Part shown: positions 22,752 through 30,967 of the stretch, piece after piece
How positions within the stretch are numbered: the stretch's first letter is position 1
Layout: each line of letters opens with the position of its first letter
Origin: Nocardiopsis sp. MG754419
GTDB taxonomy: Bacteria; Actinomycetota; Actinomycetes; Streptosporangiales; Streptosporangiaceae
Assembly (NCBI RefSeq): GCF_018207095.1
Contig: NZ_QOCZ01000045.1
Span: forward strand, 1 to 33,577
Direction: 5' to 3'
DNA: 33,577 bases
Notes under the pieces: generated by a model
Told to the model about the DNA's origin: nothing
Database searches by the model: none
The model's input: only the letters and a program-made list of their open reading frames with translations
Program-made: the position numbers and the translations under genes

Positions 22752-25388
22752 CTAGACGATGGCGCCGTCGTCGGCGTCACGGGCGGCCTTGGCGGCCACC
22801 TTCTGCTTGGCCTTGCGCTCCTTGAGCACGTGCGGCGCGGGCGTCTTGTCCCAGCGCTGCAGCCAGATGGCGATCGGCACCGCGACGAACACGGTGGAGA
22901 CCACACCGGTCGTCAGACCGACCAGCATCGCGATGGAGAAGTCCTGGAGCGAGGACCCACCGAGGAAGGTGAGGAAGCCCAGGATGATCCACGCACCGAC
23001 GGTCGTGTTCACCGTACGCGGCAGGGTGTTGAGCACCGCTCGGTTGGCGATCTCGGCGAACGAGGACTTCTCGTCCCTCGCCCACTCGTCTCGCACCCTG
23101 TCGAACACCACCACCGAGTCGTTGACGGTGAAGCCGATGACACTCAGGATCGCGGCGAGGAAGACCCCGTCGATGGGCTTGCCCAGCCAGATGAACAGGC
23201 CGATGACCAGCACCATGTTGAAGGCCAGTGACAACATCGTCGAGACACCGAACGACCAGCGGAAACGCCAAGCCAGGTAGGCCATCTGCAGGGCCAGAGC
23301 CGCGCCGAGCGCGATCAGGGCCCGGTCGCGCAGCTCGTCGCCCATGCTCGGGCCGATCAGCTCGTCGCTGATCAGCTCCACACCACCGGTCTCCTCGGCC
23401 AGGGTCTCGGTGATGCCCGCGGCCTCGGGGTCGGAGATGTCGCCGGTACGGACGGACAGGTCGCCGTTGCCCGACTCCTGGACCACGGCGGTGTCCGAAC
23501 CCGCGAAGTCCAGGCCGGAGATGACACGGCGGGCCTCGTCCACCGACAGCTGCTCGTCGCCGGTGATCTCGTACTCCAGGACACGACCGCCGGTGAACTC
23601 GACACCGAGGTTGGTGTCGCGGACCAGCGGTGCGGCGATCGCGGTGACCACGATCAGGGCCGCCACGATGAGACCGGCCCGGCGGAAGTCCATGAGCCGC
23701 GGGTTCTTCTCGACCAGCCAGGTACGGACCTTGCCGATCCGGTCGATGCCGCTGATCGAGGGGTGCGTCTTGATGACCGCGCGACGCACCGCCCACTCCA
23801 CGAACACCCGGGCGATGATGAGCGCGGAGATCATGGAGGCGATGGTGCCGATGCTCAGGGTCACACCGAAGCCCTGAACCGTGCCGGAGGCGAAGAAGAA
23901 CAGCAGACCGGCGGCGAGGAACGTCGTGACGTTGGTGTCGAGGACCGCGCTCCAGGCCTTCTGGGTTCCCTGGACGAACGCCTTCTCCAGGTTGGGCGGC
24001 ACCGCGCGGCGGCGGCGACGCGCCAGCGCGCCGGTCTCCTTGCCGTCGTCGTCCGCGTCCTTCATACCGGACGCCTTGTTGGACTCGTAGACCTGTTGCT
24101 GGCGTTGGTACTCCTCACGTGCTCGTTCGAAGATGAGCACGTTGGCGTCGATGGCCATACCGATCGCCAACACGAAACCGGCCAGACCCGGCAGGGTCAG
24201 TGTGGCGCCGATGGCCACCATCGCGCCGTAGGCGATCAGGGTGTAGAACGCCAGGGCGACCGAGGCCAGGAGACCGACCAGGCGGTAGACCACCGTGATG
24301 TACAGGGCGGTGAAGGCGATACCCAGGACGGCCGCGATGGCGCTGGCCTGGATGGCGGCGGCACCGAGGGTCGGGCCGACCGTCTGACGCTGGACCTCGG
24401 TGACCGGCAGCGGCAGCGAACCGCCCTCGATCAGCACGGCCAGCTCGTTGGCGGTCTCGTTGGTGAAGTCGCCGCTGATGGTGGTCTGGCCGCCGGCCAT
24501 GCCCACGTCACATGCGGTCTCCTGCGTCACCTGCGGCGACGAGATGATCTGGTCGTCCAGAACGATCGCCACGCGACGGCGCGGGTCGCCCTCCTGGAAA
24601 CAGGCGGCGTCACCGGTGAGCTCCTGCCACTGGTCGCGCCCCTCGCCGCGGAAGCCGACGTTGACGACCCACTGGGCGCGGTTGACCTGGTCGAGCCCGG
24701 CCTCGGCGCTGGAGACGCGGTCACCCTGGATGGCGGCATCGCCCAGCTGGAGCATGGTGCCCTCGGAGTCGGGCAGCGTCACCGCGACGTCCTCGGGGTT
24801 CTCCGCGGAGGGACCGGCGGGAGCCTGGGGCATGCCGCCCGGGTCGCCGCCGCCCATGCCGCCGAGGAGCTCCTCCAGCTCCTCCTGCGACATCTCTCCG
24901 CCCTCGCCCTCGGCGGGGGGCTCACCCTCACCGTCGGCGGGGGCGCGCGCCTCGTCCGCCGGCGGGTTGGCGAAGTCACCGCCCTGCGGCGCCTGAACCC
25001 CCTGGCCGCCGGCCTCGCCCACACCGAGGACCGGGTGGAAGGACAGCTGCGCGGTCTGACCGACGATCTGCGCGGCCTCGGCCGGGTCCTGCACGCCCGG
25101 AAGCTCGACGATGATCCGGTTCTCGCCGGAGCGGGACATGGTCGCCTCGGCCACACCGAGTCGGTCGATGCGCTGCCGCAACACCTCGACGACCATGTCG
25201 GTGTTCTCCGAGTTGGCCTCGGTGCCGTCGGTACCGTCCTGGGTCTCCAGGACGATCTGTGTGCCGCCGCTCAGGTCGAGACCCAGGCGCGGTGGGATGA
25301 ACCACGCCGCGCCGAACGCGACGAGGATGACGAGGAGGGAGATGAGCGCGCGCGTCCAGCGCGCTCCCGCTCCCGTTTGACTGGACAA
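22752..25388 (-). CDS. secDF: SecD-SecF fusion protein
   Basis: The 878-residue protein joins SecD and SecF. The SecD half has the first helix (ALISLLVILVAFGAAWF), GLDLSGGTQIVLE, the large external domain, and the helices with GFVLAIGMAIDANVLIFERAREE. The SecF half starts near residue 560 with VRTWLVEKNPRLMDFRRAGL, GVEFTGGRVLEYEI near 593, and FTVNDSVVVFDRVRDE. It uses the proton gradient to pull exported proteins off the Sec channel. Residues 124-200 of the external domain are an unusual Gly-, Pro- and Glu-rich low-complexity insert. The start is TTG 25388 with GAGAGG about nine bases upstream, and no other start lies close to the first helix. yajC is absent nearby, so this is the extra secDF rather than the yajC-secD-secF operon, as in Streptomyces. 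Confidence 0.93.
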   Translation of the reverse strand: MSSQTGAGARWTRALISLLVILVAFGAAWFIPPRLGLDLSGGTQIVLETQDGTDGTEANSENTDMVVEVLRQRIDRLGVAEATMSRSGENRIIVELPGVQDPAEAAQIVGQTAQLSFHPVLGVGEAGGQGVQAPQGGDFANPPADEARAPADGEGEPPAEGEGGEMSQEELEELLGGMGGGDPGGMPQAPAGPSAENPEDVAVTLPDSEGTMLQLGDAAIQGDRVSSAEAGLDQVNRAQWVVNVGFRGEGRDQWQELTGDAACFQEGDPRRRVAIVLDDQIISSPQVTQETACDVGMAGGQTTISGDFTNETANELAVLIEGGSLPLPVTEVQRQTVGPTLGAAAIQASAIAAVLGIAFTALYITVVYRLVGLLASVALAFYTLIAYGAMVAIGATLTLPGLAGFVLAIGMAIDANVLIFERAREEYQRQQQVYESNKASGMKDADDDGKETGALARRRRRAVPPNLEKAFVQGTQKAWSAVLDTNVTTFLAAGLLFFFASGTVQGFGVTLSIGTIASMISALIIARVFVEWAVRRAVIKTHPSISGIDRIGKVRTWLVEKNPRLMDFRRAGLIVAALIVVTAIAAPLVRDTNLGVEFTGGRVLEYEITGDEQLSVDEARRVISGLDFAGSDTAVVQESGNGDLSVRTGDISDPEAAGITETLAEETGGVELISDELIGPSMGDELRDRALIALGAALALQMAYLAWRFRWSFGVSTMLSLAFNMVLVIGLFIWLGKPIDGVFLAAILSVIGFTVNDSVVVFDRVRDEWARDEKSSFAEIANRAVLNTLPRTVNTTVGAWIILGFLTFLGGSSLQDFSIAMLVGLTTGVVSTVFVAVPIAIWLQRWDKTPAPHVLKERKAKQKVAAKAARDADDGAIV

Positions 25389-25530
25389 GGGGTGAACCTC
25401 TCACTGCGGATGGTGGAACCGGTCGCGTGCCCGGGAGCCGGACGACCCGAGTGCGTCGGGTGGCCCGGGGCCGAACGGGGGGTGCGAGGGCCCGGACCCG
25501 TGGAACACGGGTGAGGACCGACCGGGGTGG

Positions 25531-25989
25531 TCAGACGGTGGTGTGCTCGGTGAGAGGCGGCGCCCGGGTGGACGGCAGACCCCCCACATCGACCTGTTCG
25601 GGAACGGGGTCGTGATGGGGGAGGGGCAGCGGCCACCAGGGCTGGTCCCACACCGCCAGGCGCAGGGCGCACGAAGGGACCGCGTCGGGCAGATCCCGCA
25701 GCACCAGACGTTGGTCGCAGGTGGAGGCGGGCGGCCCGAGCGCGACCGTCTGCGGTCCGACATAGGGCTTGACCTCCTCGCCCGCCGCCTGGGCGGTGGA
25801 GGAGGAGCCGGAGTCGGCGGTGATGGCCGGGGTCTCGGCGGAGCCGACCGTGGCGGGGAGGTGCTCCCCGTCGCCGGACGGCGCGGCGGCCAAGGGAAAG
25901 GACAGCAGGACCATCAGAACCACGCCGGCGATCAGGGACGCGGTGCTCCGGGCAGGACGGGGTAGAGCACGGGTAACCGTGGTGACCAC
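25531..25989 (-). CDS. Hypothetical exported protein
   Basis: The 152-residue protein has a basic start (TRALPRPARS), one hydrophobic segment at about residues 16-36 ending in AAAPSG, then a low-complexity Ala-, Ser- and Thr-rich linker. A C-terminal part follows with two cysteines (C91, C107) that could form a disulfide and a WDQPWWPLPLP stretch. I do not recognise the family. The segment is either a cleaved signal peptide or an anchor. The start is uncertain: GTG 25989 fits the signal peptide, but GAGG lies only two bases before it and the frame is open further upstream. It lies on the minus strand upstream of secDF and divergent from metG. Confidence 0.6.
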   Translation of the reverse strand: MVTTVTRALPRPARSTASLIAGVVLMVLLSFPLAAAPSGDGEHLPATVGSAETPAITADSGSSSTAQAAGEEVKPYVGPQTVALGPPASTCDQRLVLRDLPDAVPSCALRLAVWDQPWWPLPLPHHDPVPEQVDVGGLPSTRAPPLTEHTTV

Positions 25990-26222
25990 CGCCTCAGGGC
26001 CGGATAGGAGGTTCGCTTTCCGTTCCGCGTCGGTGCCCCGGTGGCACTCGACGTCGTTGAGCAGAGCATAAGGGCAGGGACCCGCCCCGGGGAATCGTCG
26101 TCCACCGCCTGTGGACAACTGTTGTGGGAACGTGCGCGGGAATCCGAGCGGACCCACCGGCGGCACGTGCCGCCACCCGCACCGCAGCAGGGGAAGCGGT
26201 GCGTGGACACCCCGACCGGCTT

Positions 26223-26228
26223 TAGTCT
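26223..26228 (+). promoter_or_regulatory. -10 box for a leaderless metG transcript
   Basis: TAGTCT fits TANNNT and ends six bases before the metG ATG, and there is no Shine-Dalgarno sequence. This is the standard geometry of leaderless actinobacterial genes. TGGACA at 26204-26209 is too close (13 bases) to be a normal -35. Confidence 0.6.
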
Positions 26229-26234
26229 TGAGTC

Positions 26235-28052
26235 ATGTCGTCGAATCGCCACATCCTGACCGCGGTCGCCTGGCCCTACGCCAACGGTCCGCGCCACATC
26301 GGCCACGTCTCCGGCTTCGGGGTCCCCTCCGACGTCTTCTCGCGCTTCCAGCGCATGTCGGGGAACAACGTGCTGATGGTCAGCGGCACCGACGAACACG
26401 GCACCCCGATCCAGGTGCTGGCCGACCAGGAGGGCGTCAGCGCCCGGGAACTGGCCGACCGCTACAACCGGATCATCGCCGAGGACCTGGTCGCCCTCGG
26501 ACTGTCCTACGACCTGTTCACCCGGACCACCACCGGTAACCACTACGCCGTGGTCCAGCGGCTGTTCACCACGCTCTACGACAACGGCTACGTCTTCACG
26601 CGCACCACGCAGGGCGCGATCTCCCCGTCCACCGGCCGCACCCTGCCGGACCGCTACATCGAGGGCGTCTGCCCCATCTGCGGCTACGACGGCGCCCGCG
26701 GTGACCAGTGCGACAACTGCGGGAACCAGCTCGACCCCGTCGACCTGATCTCGCCCCGGTCCCGGATCAACGGGGAGACCCCGGAGTTCGTGGACACCGA
26801 GCACTTCATGCTCGACCTGCCGGCCTTCGCGGAGGTCCTCACCGGCTGGCTTCAGGACAAGGAGGGCGACTGGCGTCCCAACGTCCTCAAGTTCTCCCTG
26901 AACCTGCTGGAGGACCTGCAGCCGCGCGCGGTCACCCGCGACCTCAACTGGGGCGTCCCCATCCCGTTGGACGGGTGGAGCGAGAACGCCAACAAGCGCC
27001 TGTACGTGTGGTTCGACGCGGTCATCGGCTACCTGTCCGCGTCCATCGAGTGGGCCGAGCGCGTCGGCGAGCCGGACGCCTGGAGGCGCTGGTGGCAGGG
27101 GGAGGACGCCGAGTCCTTCTACTTCATGGGCAAGGACAACATCGTCTTCCACTCGGTCATCTGGCCGTCCATCCTGCTCGGCGCGAGCGGCGAGGGCGAC
27201 CGGGGCGGCGAGACCGGTCCCCTCGGCGCACTCGCGGTGCCCAGCGAGGTGGTCTCCAGCGAGTTCCTCACCATGGAGGGGCAGAAGTTCTCCTCCTCGC
27301 GCCGCGTGGTGATCTACGTGCGCGATTTCCTGGAGCGCTACTCCGCGGACGCGCTGCGGTACTACATCATGGCCGCCGGCCCGGAGAACCAGGACACCGA
27401 CTTCACCTGGGCCGAGTTCGTGCGCCGCAACAACGACGAACTGGTCGCGGCCTGGGGCAACCTGGTCAACCGGTCCATCTCGATGGCGGCCAAGAACCTC
27501 GGTGAGATCCCCGCGGCCGGGGAGCTCACCGCCGAGGACCGCAAGGTCCTGGAGGACTCCCGGGAGGCCTTCGCCACCGTCGGCGCGCGCCTGGAGCGTT
27601 CGCAGTTCAAGGCGGGCCTCCAGGAGGCCATGCGCACCGTCGCCGAGGCCAACAAGTACATCTCCGACCAGGCCCCGTGGGCGCTGAAGAAGACCGATCC
27701 CGAGCGGATGGCCACCGTCCTGCACGTGGCGCTGCAGCTGGTCCAGGACGCCAACACGCTGCTCACCCCGTTCCTGCCCGAGGCCGCCAACAAGGTCTAC
27801 GCGATGCTCGGCGGGGACGGGACCTGGACGGGCATGCCCCGGATCGAGACCGGCCACGACACCATCGGCGACTCCGCGGAGGCGGTGGACTACCCGGTCA
27901 TCACCGGGGACTACGCCGACAACGCGGCCCGCTGGACGTCGGTGCCGATCGTCCCGGGCACCCCGCTCGGCCGTCCGGAGCCGCTGTTCACCAAGCTGGA
28001 CCCGTCCGTGGTCGACGAGGAGCTCGCCCGTCTGGCCGGTGAGACGGAGTAG
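26235..28052 (+). CDS. metG: Methionyl-tRNA synthetase
   Basis: The 605-residue enzyme charges tRNA-Met in the cytoplasm. The HIGH motif is at residues 21-24 (ANGPRHIGH), the zinc knuckle uses C146, C149, C159 and C162 (CPICG and CDNCG), and the KMSKS loop appears as GQKFSSSR near K351. The Rossmann domain includes [10 protein letters not shown] and the anticodon-binding helical domain starts near residue 400. There is no C-terminal tRNA-binding (EMAP) extension. The zinc knuckle has one pair of CxxC motifs. It is followed by a terminator and tatD, the usual metG-tatD order. Expression looks leaderless. Confidence 0.96.
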   Translation: MSSNRHILTAVAWPYANGPRHIGHVSGFGVPSDVFSRFQRMSGNNVLMVSGTDEHGTPIQVLADQEGVSARELADRYNRIIAEDLVALGLSYDLFTRTTTGNHYAVVQRLFTTLYDNGYVFTRTTQGAISPSTGRTLPDRYIEGVCPICGYDGARGDQCDNCGNQLDPVDLISPRSRINGETPEFVDTEHFMLDLPAFAEVLTGWLQDKEGDWRPNVLKFSLNLLEDLQPRAVTRDLNWGVPIPLDGWSENANKRLYVWFDAVIGYLSASIEWAERVGEPDAWRRWWQGEDAESFYFMGKDNIVFHSVIWPSILLGASGEGDRGGETGPLGALAVPSEVVSSEFLTMEGQKFSSSRRVVIYVRDFLERYSADALRYYIMAAGPENQDTDFTWAEFVRRNNDELVAAWGNLVNRSISMAAKNLGEIPAAGELTAEDRKVLEDSREAFATVGARLERSQFKAGLQEAMRTVAEANKYISDQAPWALKKTDPERMATVLHVALQLVQDANTLLTPFLPEAANKVYAMLGGDGTWTGMPRIETGHDTIGDSAEAVDYPVITGDYADNAARWTSVPIVPGTPLGRPEPLFTKLDPSVVDEELARLAGETE

Positions 28053-28067
28053 GTCGAAGACGAACGT

Positions 28068-28102
28068 CCGCGGGCCTCGAGGCGCGACCTCGGGGCCCGC
28101 GG
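28068..28102 (+). terminator. Terminator of metG
   Basis: CCGCGGGCCTCGAGG pairs with CCTCGGGGCCCGCGG over 15 positions with one G-U, 15 bases after the metG stop. It has no T tract. Confidence 0.75.
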
Positions 28103-28207
28103 TGCGTCCGGGTGACGTGCGGCGGGCCACGTTCCCCGCGTGCGTCGGGGGTGATCGGGCCCGCCTAGAATTCTGGACGACGTACGGCGACGAGAGGGAC
28201 GGTCAAC

Positions 28208-29131
28208 GTGGGCAAGCGCAGTGGCAGGGCGGTCGAGGGGCGCAACGCGCAGACACCGCCGCCGGCGCCCGAAGCGCTGCGGGTGCGGGTGGCCGACAGC
28301 CACACCCACATGGACATGCAGACCCCCGAGGTCGCCGAGATCATCGCCGCCGCCGAAGCCGTCGGGGTGTCCCCACTGGTCCAGGTCGGCGTCGACCTCT
28401 CGTCCTCGCGCTGGGCGGTCGAGATCGCCGGTGCGCACCCCGGGAAGGTCTGGGCCGCGGTGGCCCTGCACCCCAACGAGGCCCCGCGCGTGGTGCACGG
28501 TGACGGAGCCGAGGGAGTGGAGGCCGACGACACCGACTGGACGGAGAAGGCCCGTCCCGCCGGAGGTCTGGAGGCCCTGGAGGCCGAGCTCGCCGAGATC
28601 GACGCGCTCGCCGCGCGGCCGGAGGTCGTCGCGGTGGGGGAGACCGGGATGGACACCTTCCGGACCGGCCCCGAGGGCGCCCGCGCCCAGGAGGAGTCCT
28701 TCCGCCGGCACATCGCCATCGCCAAGAAGCACGGCAAGGCGCTGATGATCCACGACCGGGAGGCGCACGACGACGTTCTGCGGATCCTGGAGGAGGAGGG
28801 CGCCCCCGAACGGGTCGTCTTCCACTGTTTCTCGGGCGACGCCGAGATGGCCGAGGTGTGCGCCGAACGGGGCTACTTCATGAGCTTCGCCGGCAACGTG
28901 ACCTTCGCCAGCGCCGAACCGCTGCGCGAGGCGGCCCTCGTCGCTCCGACGGAGCTGATCCTGGTGGAGACCGACGCGCCCTTCCTCACCCCCAAGCCCT
29001 ATCGAGGACGCCCCAACGCGCCCTACCTGATCCCGCTCACGCTGCGCAGGATCGCCGAGGTCAAGGTCAGGGACGAGGACGAGCTCGCCGCGATCGTCGC
29101 CGACAACGCGCGCCGGGCCTTCGGCTTCTGA
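28208..29131 (+). CDS. tatD: TatD-family metal-dependent deoxyribonuclease
   Basis: The 307-residue protein is a TIM-barrel hydrolase of the TatD type. The metal site starts with ADSHTHMD (H32, H34); GETGMD, HDREAHDDVLRIL, FHCFSG and LVETDAPFLTPKPYRGRPNAP follow in order. TatD proteins are 3'-5' exonucleases or endonucleases; the name comes from E. coli operon position and does not mean a Tat export role. The first 25 residues are a basic, non-conserved extension. The GTG at 28208 has GAGGGAC at suitable distance. It is separated from metG by a terminator hairpin, so it may have its own promoter. Confidence 0.92.
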   Translation: MGKRSGRAVEGRNAQTPPPAPEALRVRVADSHTHMDMQTPEVAEIIAAAEAVGVSPLVQVGVDLSSSRWAVEIAGAHPGKVWAAVALHPNEAPRVVHGDGAEGVEADDTDWTEKARPAGGLEALEAELAEIDALAARPEVVAVGETGMDTFRTGPEGARAQEESFRRHIAIAKKHGKALMIHDREAHDDVLRILEEEGAPERVVFHCFSGDAEMAEVCAERGYFMSFAGNVTFASAEPLREAALVAPTELILVETDAPFLTPKPYRGRPNAPYLIPLTLRRIAEVKVRDEDELAAIVADNARRAFGF

Positions 29132-29153
29132 CCCGAACCGCCCTCGGCGCGGG

Positions 29154-30023
29154 TCAACGTCGCCGGGTCCACACGTCGTCGTCCTGTCGGGGGCGTTCCT
29201 CGGGCTCGGTGGGGCCCCCGTGCCGTGGCACGTAGTCCTCCTGGCTCCGCTGCACGGTGTGCTCCACCGACCGGTGGGAGGCGCGCGTGTAGTCGCGGCG
29301 GTCGTCCTCGTCTCCGCTGAGCAGCAGGAAGAGACTGCAGATCAGGAGGAAGACGAACAGCCCGACGATCAGGGGCAGCACCAGTTCGGTGGCCTTGGCC
29401 CCGTCGGGGACGCCGGAGGGCAGGGAGCCCGGTTCGACGATGTGCAGCCCGGCCATGCCGGTGTAGTGCATGGCGGTGACGGCCAGCGCCATCACCGGGG
29501 CCGCACCCAGGATGGCTCCGAGGTTGCGCAGGTGCCGCGCGCACCACAGGGCCACGGTGGACGCCACCAGGCCGATCACACAGGACACGATCACGGGACC
29601 GAGATCGTGGTGCATCTCCCCGTGCAGGTTGATGGAGGCCATGCCGGTGTAGTGCATGGAGACGACGCCGACGCCCAGCAGAGCTCCGGAGACGAGCAGG
29701 CGTACCGTGCCGTGGTCGTCGAGGACCAGGTACAGGGCCACGCCCATGACGAGGACGGGCACCAGGCCGCTGACCAGGGTCAGCAGGGGGTCGTATCGGA
29801 CGATGGTGCCGGGGATGGTGTGTCCGAGCATCGCGATGAAGTGCATCGACCACACGGCGATGCCACCGAGCGCCAGGGCCGCCAGGATCAGCCACTGCCA
29901 ACGGACCAGGCCGGTCGACCGTCGTGCCCTGGCCGCGAAGGTCAGGCCCAGGAAGGATCCGATGGCCGAGACGCTGTAGGCGAGGGCGGGGTTGAGAAGG
30001 CCTTGGGGGAAAAGGTCGGCCAC
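29154..30023 (-). CDS. MHYT-domain integral membrane sensor
   Basis: The 289-residue protein has about seven membrane helices and three MHYT-type motifs: SMHFIAM (M60-H61), SMHYTGM (M123-H124) and AMHYTGM (M185-H186). The Met and His residues face one side and are proposed to bind copper and sense oxygen, carbon monoxide or nitric oxide. The last 55 residues form a charged cytoplasmic tail without a recognisable enzyme domain, although in Pseudomonas-type proteins the MHYT domain is joined to a GGDEF and EAL output. Here output would need a partner or the domain acts alone. The GTG start has AGAGG about nine bases upstream. Confidence 0.88.
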   Translation of the reverse strand: MADLFPQGLLNPALAYSVSAIGSFLGLTFAARARRSTGLVRWQWLILAALALGGIAVWSMHFIAMLGHTIPGTIVRYDPLLTLVSGLVPVLVMGVALYLVLDDHGTVRLLVSGALLGVGVVSMHYTGMASINLHGEMHHDLGPVIVSCVIGLVASTVALWCARHLRNLGAILGAAPVMALAVTAMHYTGMAGLHIVEPGSLPSGVPDGAKATELVLPLIVGLFVFLLICSLFLLLSGDEDDRRDYTRASHRSVEHTVQRSQEDYVPRHGGPTEPEERPRQDDDVWTRRR

Positions 30024-30115
30024 GATCTCAGGCCTCTACTTTCTATGACTCCGGTCACAATGGCGACCGTTGTCCTTGCATCGTAGAGACGCGGCGGGCC
30101 CGTCACCAGGGGCGC

Positions 30116-30144
30116 GGTCCGGATTCCCGTGGCCTGATCCGGCC
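30116..30144 (-). terminator. Possible terminator of the TetR gene
   Basis: GGTCCGGAT and ATCCGGCC pair over about eight positions with a gap. It lies 34 bases past the TetR stop codon on the minus strand. The pairing is imperfect and there is no T tract. Confidence 0.35.
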
Positions 30145-30177
30145 AATGTGCCTTCGGGAGGTTTCGCCTCGGGTTCC

Positions 30178-30816
30178 TCAACCCCGGGTGGAACGCAGGC
30201 CCTCGAAGGCGATCCGGGTCAGGGCGTCGGCGATCTCCTCGCAGGCCAGACCACGGTCCGGTTTGTACCACTCGACGATCGAGTTGACCATGCCGAACAG
30301 CAGGCGCGACGCGACCGCGGGATCCACGTCGCTGCGGATGTCGCCGTCGACGACGCCCTCCCGCACCAGGTCGGCGATCAGGTGGTCGAACCGTCGCCGG
30401 CGCTCCAACGCCCGCTTCTCGACCTCGGTGTTGCCGCGGACCCGCAGCAGCAGCGTCACGTGCGGCAACTCCTCGACCAGTACCCGGACGCTGCCGCGCA
30501 TCACGTGTTCGAGGCGGTCGATGGCGCGCCCGTCGGTCGCCCCCTCCTCCCGGGTGACCGCGAACAGCGCGTCCATCGCCACTTCCAGGGACTGGCGCAG
30601 CAGTTCGCTCTTGCCGGAGACGTGGTGGTAGATCGCGGACTTGGTCACGCCCAGGGCGCGGGCCAGGTCCTCCATGCTGGTTCCGTCGTATCCCCGCTCG
30701 TTGAACACGCGGGCGGCCACGCGCAGCACGGAGTCGGCGTCGTGCCCCGGGCGGCCTGAGCGGCGTCGGCCGGTCGCGCGGGCACGGGAGTTCTCGGGTG
30801 CTGAAGTTCGGGCCAC
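30178..30816 (-). CDS. TetR-family regulator, probably PaaR-like
   Basis: The 212-residue protein has a basic N-terminus and a TetR helix-turn-helix at about residues 46-66 (TSMEDLARALGVTKSAIYHHVSGKSELL). An all-helical ligand domain follows (VVDGDIRSDVDPAVASRLLFGMVNSIVEWYKPD). It lies divergent from paaN with an operator-like palindrome in the shared gap, so it most likely represses paaN and itself. An acyl-CoA such as phenylacetyl-CoA would be the expected inducer, as for PaaR repressors elsewhere; that is inference. The GTG at 30816 gives a normal TetR length; AAGGTAGG lies somewhat far upstream and a longer N-terminus is possible. Confidence 0.85.
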   Translation of the reverse strand: MARTSAPENSRARATGRRRSGRPGHDADSVLRVAARVFNERGYDGTSMEDLARALGVTKSAIYHHVSGKSELLRQSLEVAMDALFAVTREEGATDGRAIDRLEHVMRGSVRVLVEELPHVTLLLRVRGNTEVEKRALERRRRFDHLIADLVREGVVDGDIRSDVDPAVASRLLFGMVNSIVEWYKPDRGLACEEIADALTRIAFEGLRSTRG

Positions 30817-30893
30817 GTTTGTCGAACCTACCTTGCGGCGGGGGGTGAGGGCGCGGAGAAAGGCGGGTCCGCGCACATGACATACGACCGGGT

Positions 30894-30923
30894 TTGCAAA
30901 CTGAACGAACGGTCGGTTAGTAA
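30894..30923 (+). promoter_or_regulatory. paaN promoter
   Basis: TTGCAA (30894-30899) as -35 and TAGTAA (30918-30923) as -10 are separated by 18 bases. The TetR operator fills the space between them. Confidence 0.45.
30900..30921. promoter_or_regulatory. TetR-type operator
   Basis: ACTGAACGAAC and GGTCGGTTAGT are 22 bases of imperfect symmetry, 8 of 11 positions matching. The CGNNCGGTCGGTT form is typical of TetR and PaaR operators. Directly next to it lies a perfect palindrome GTTTGCAAAC at 30892-30901. It lies between TetR and paaN, overlapping the paaN promoter. Confidence 0.6.
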
Positions 30924-30967
30924 TACACCATAAACCCCGGACCACCACCTGAGGAAGGGCGTGCGTC

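Noticed and set aside
25932-28130. A 732-codon open frame on the minus strand
   Set aside because: It is the antisense shadow of metG, with repetitive Gly, Val, His and Asp composition and no domain.
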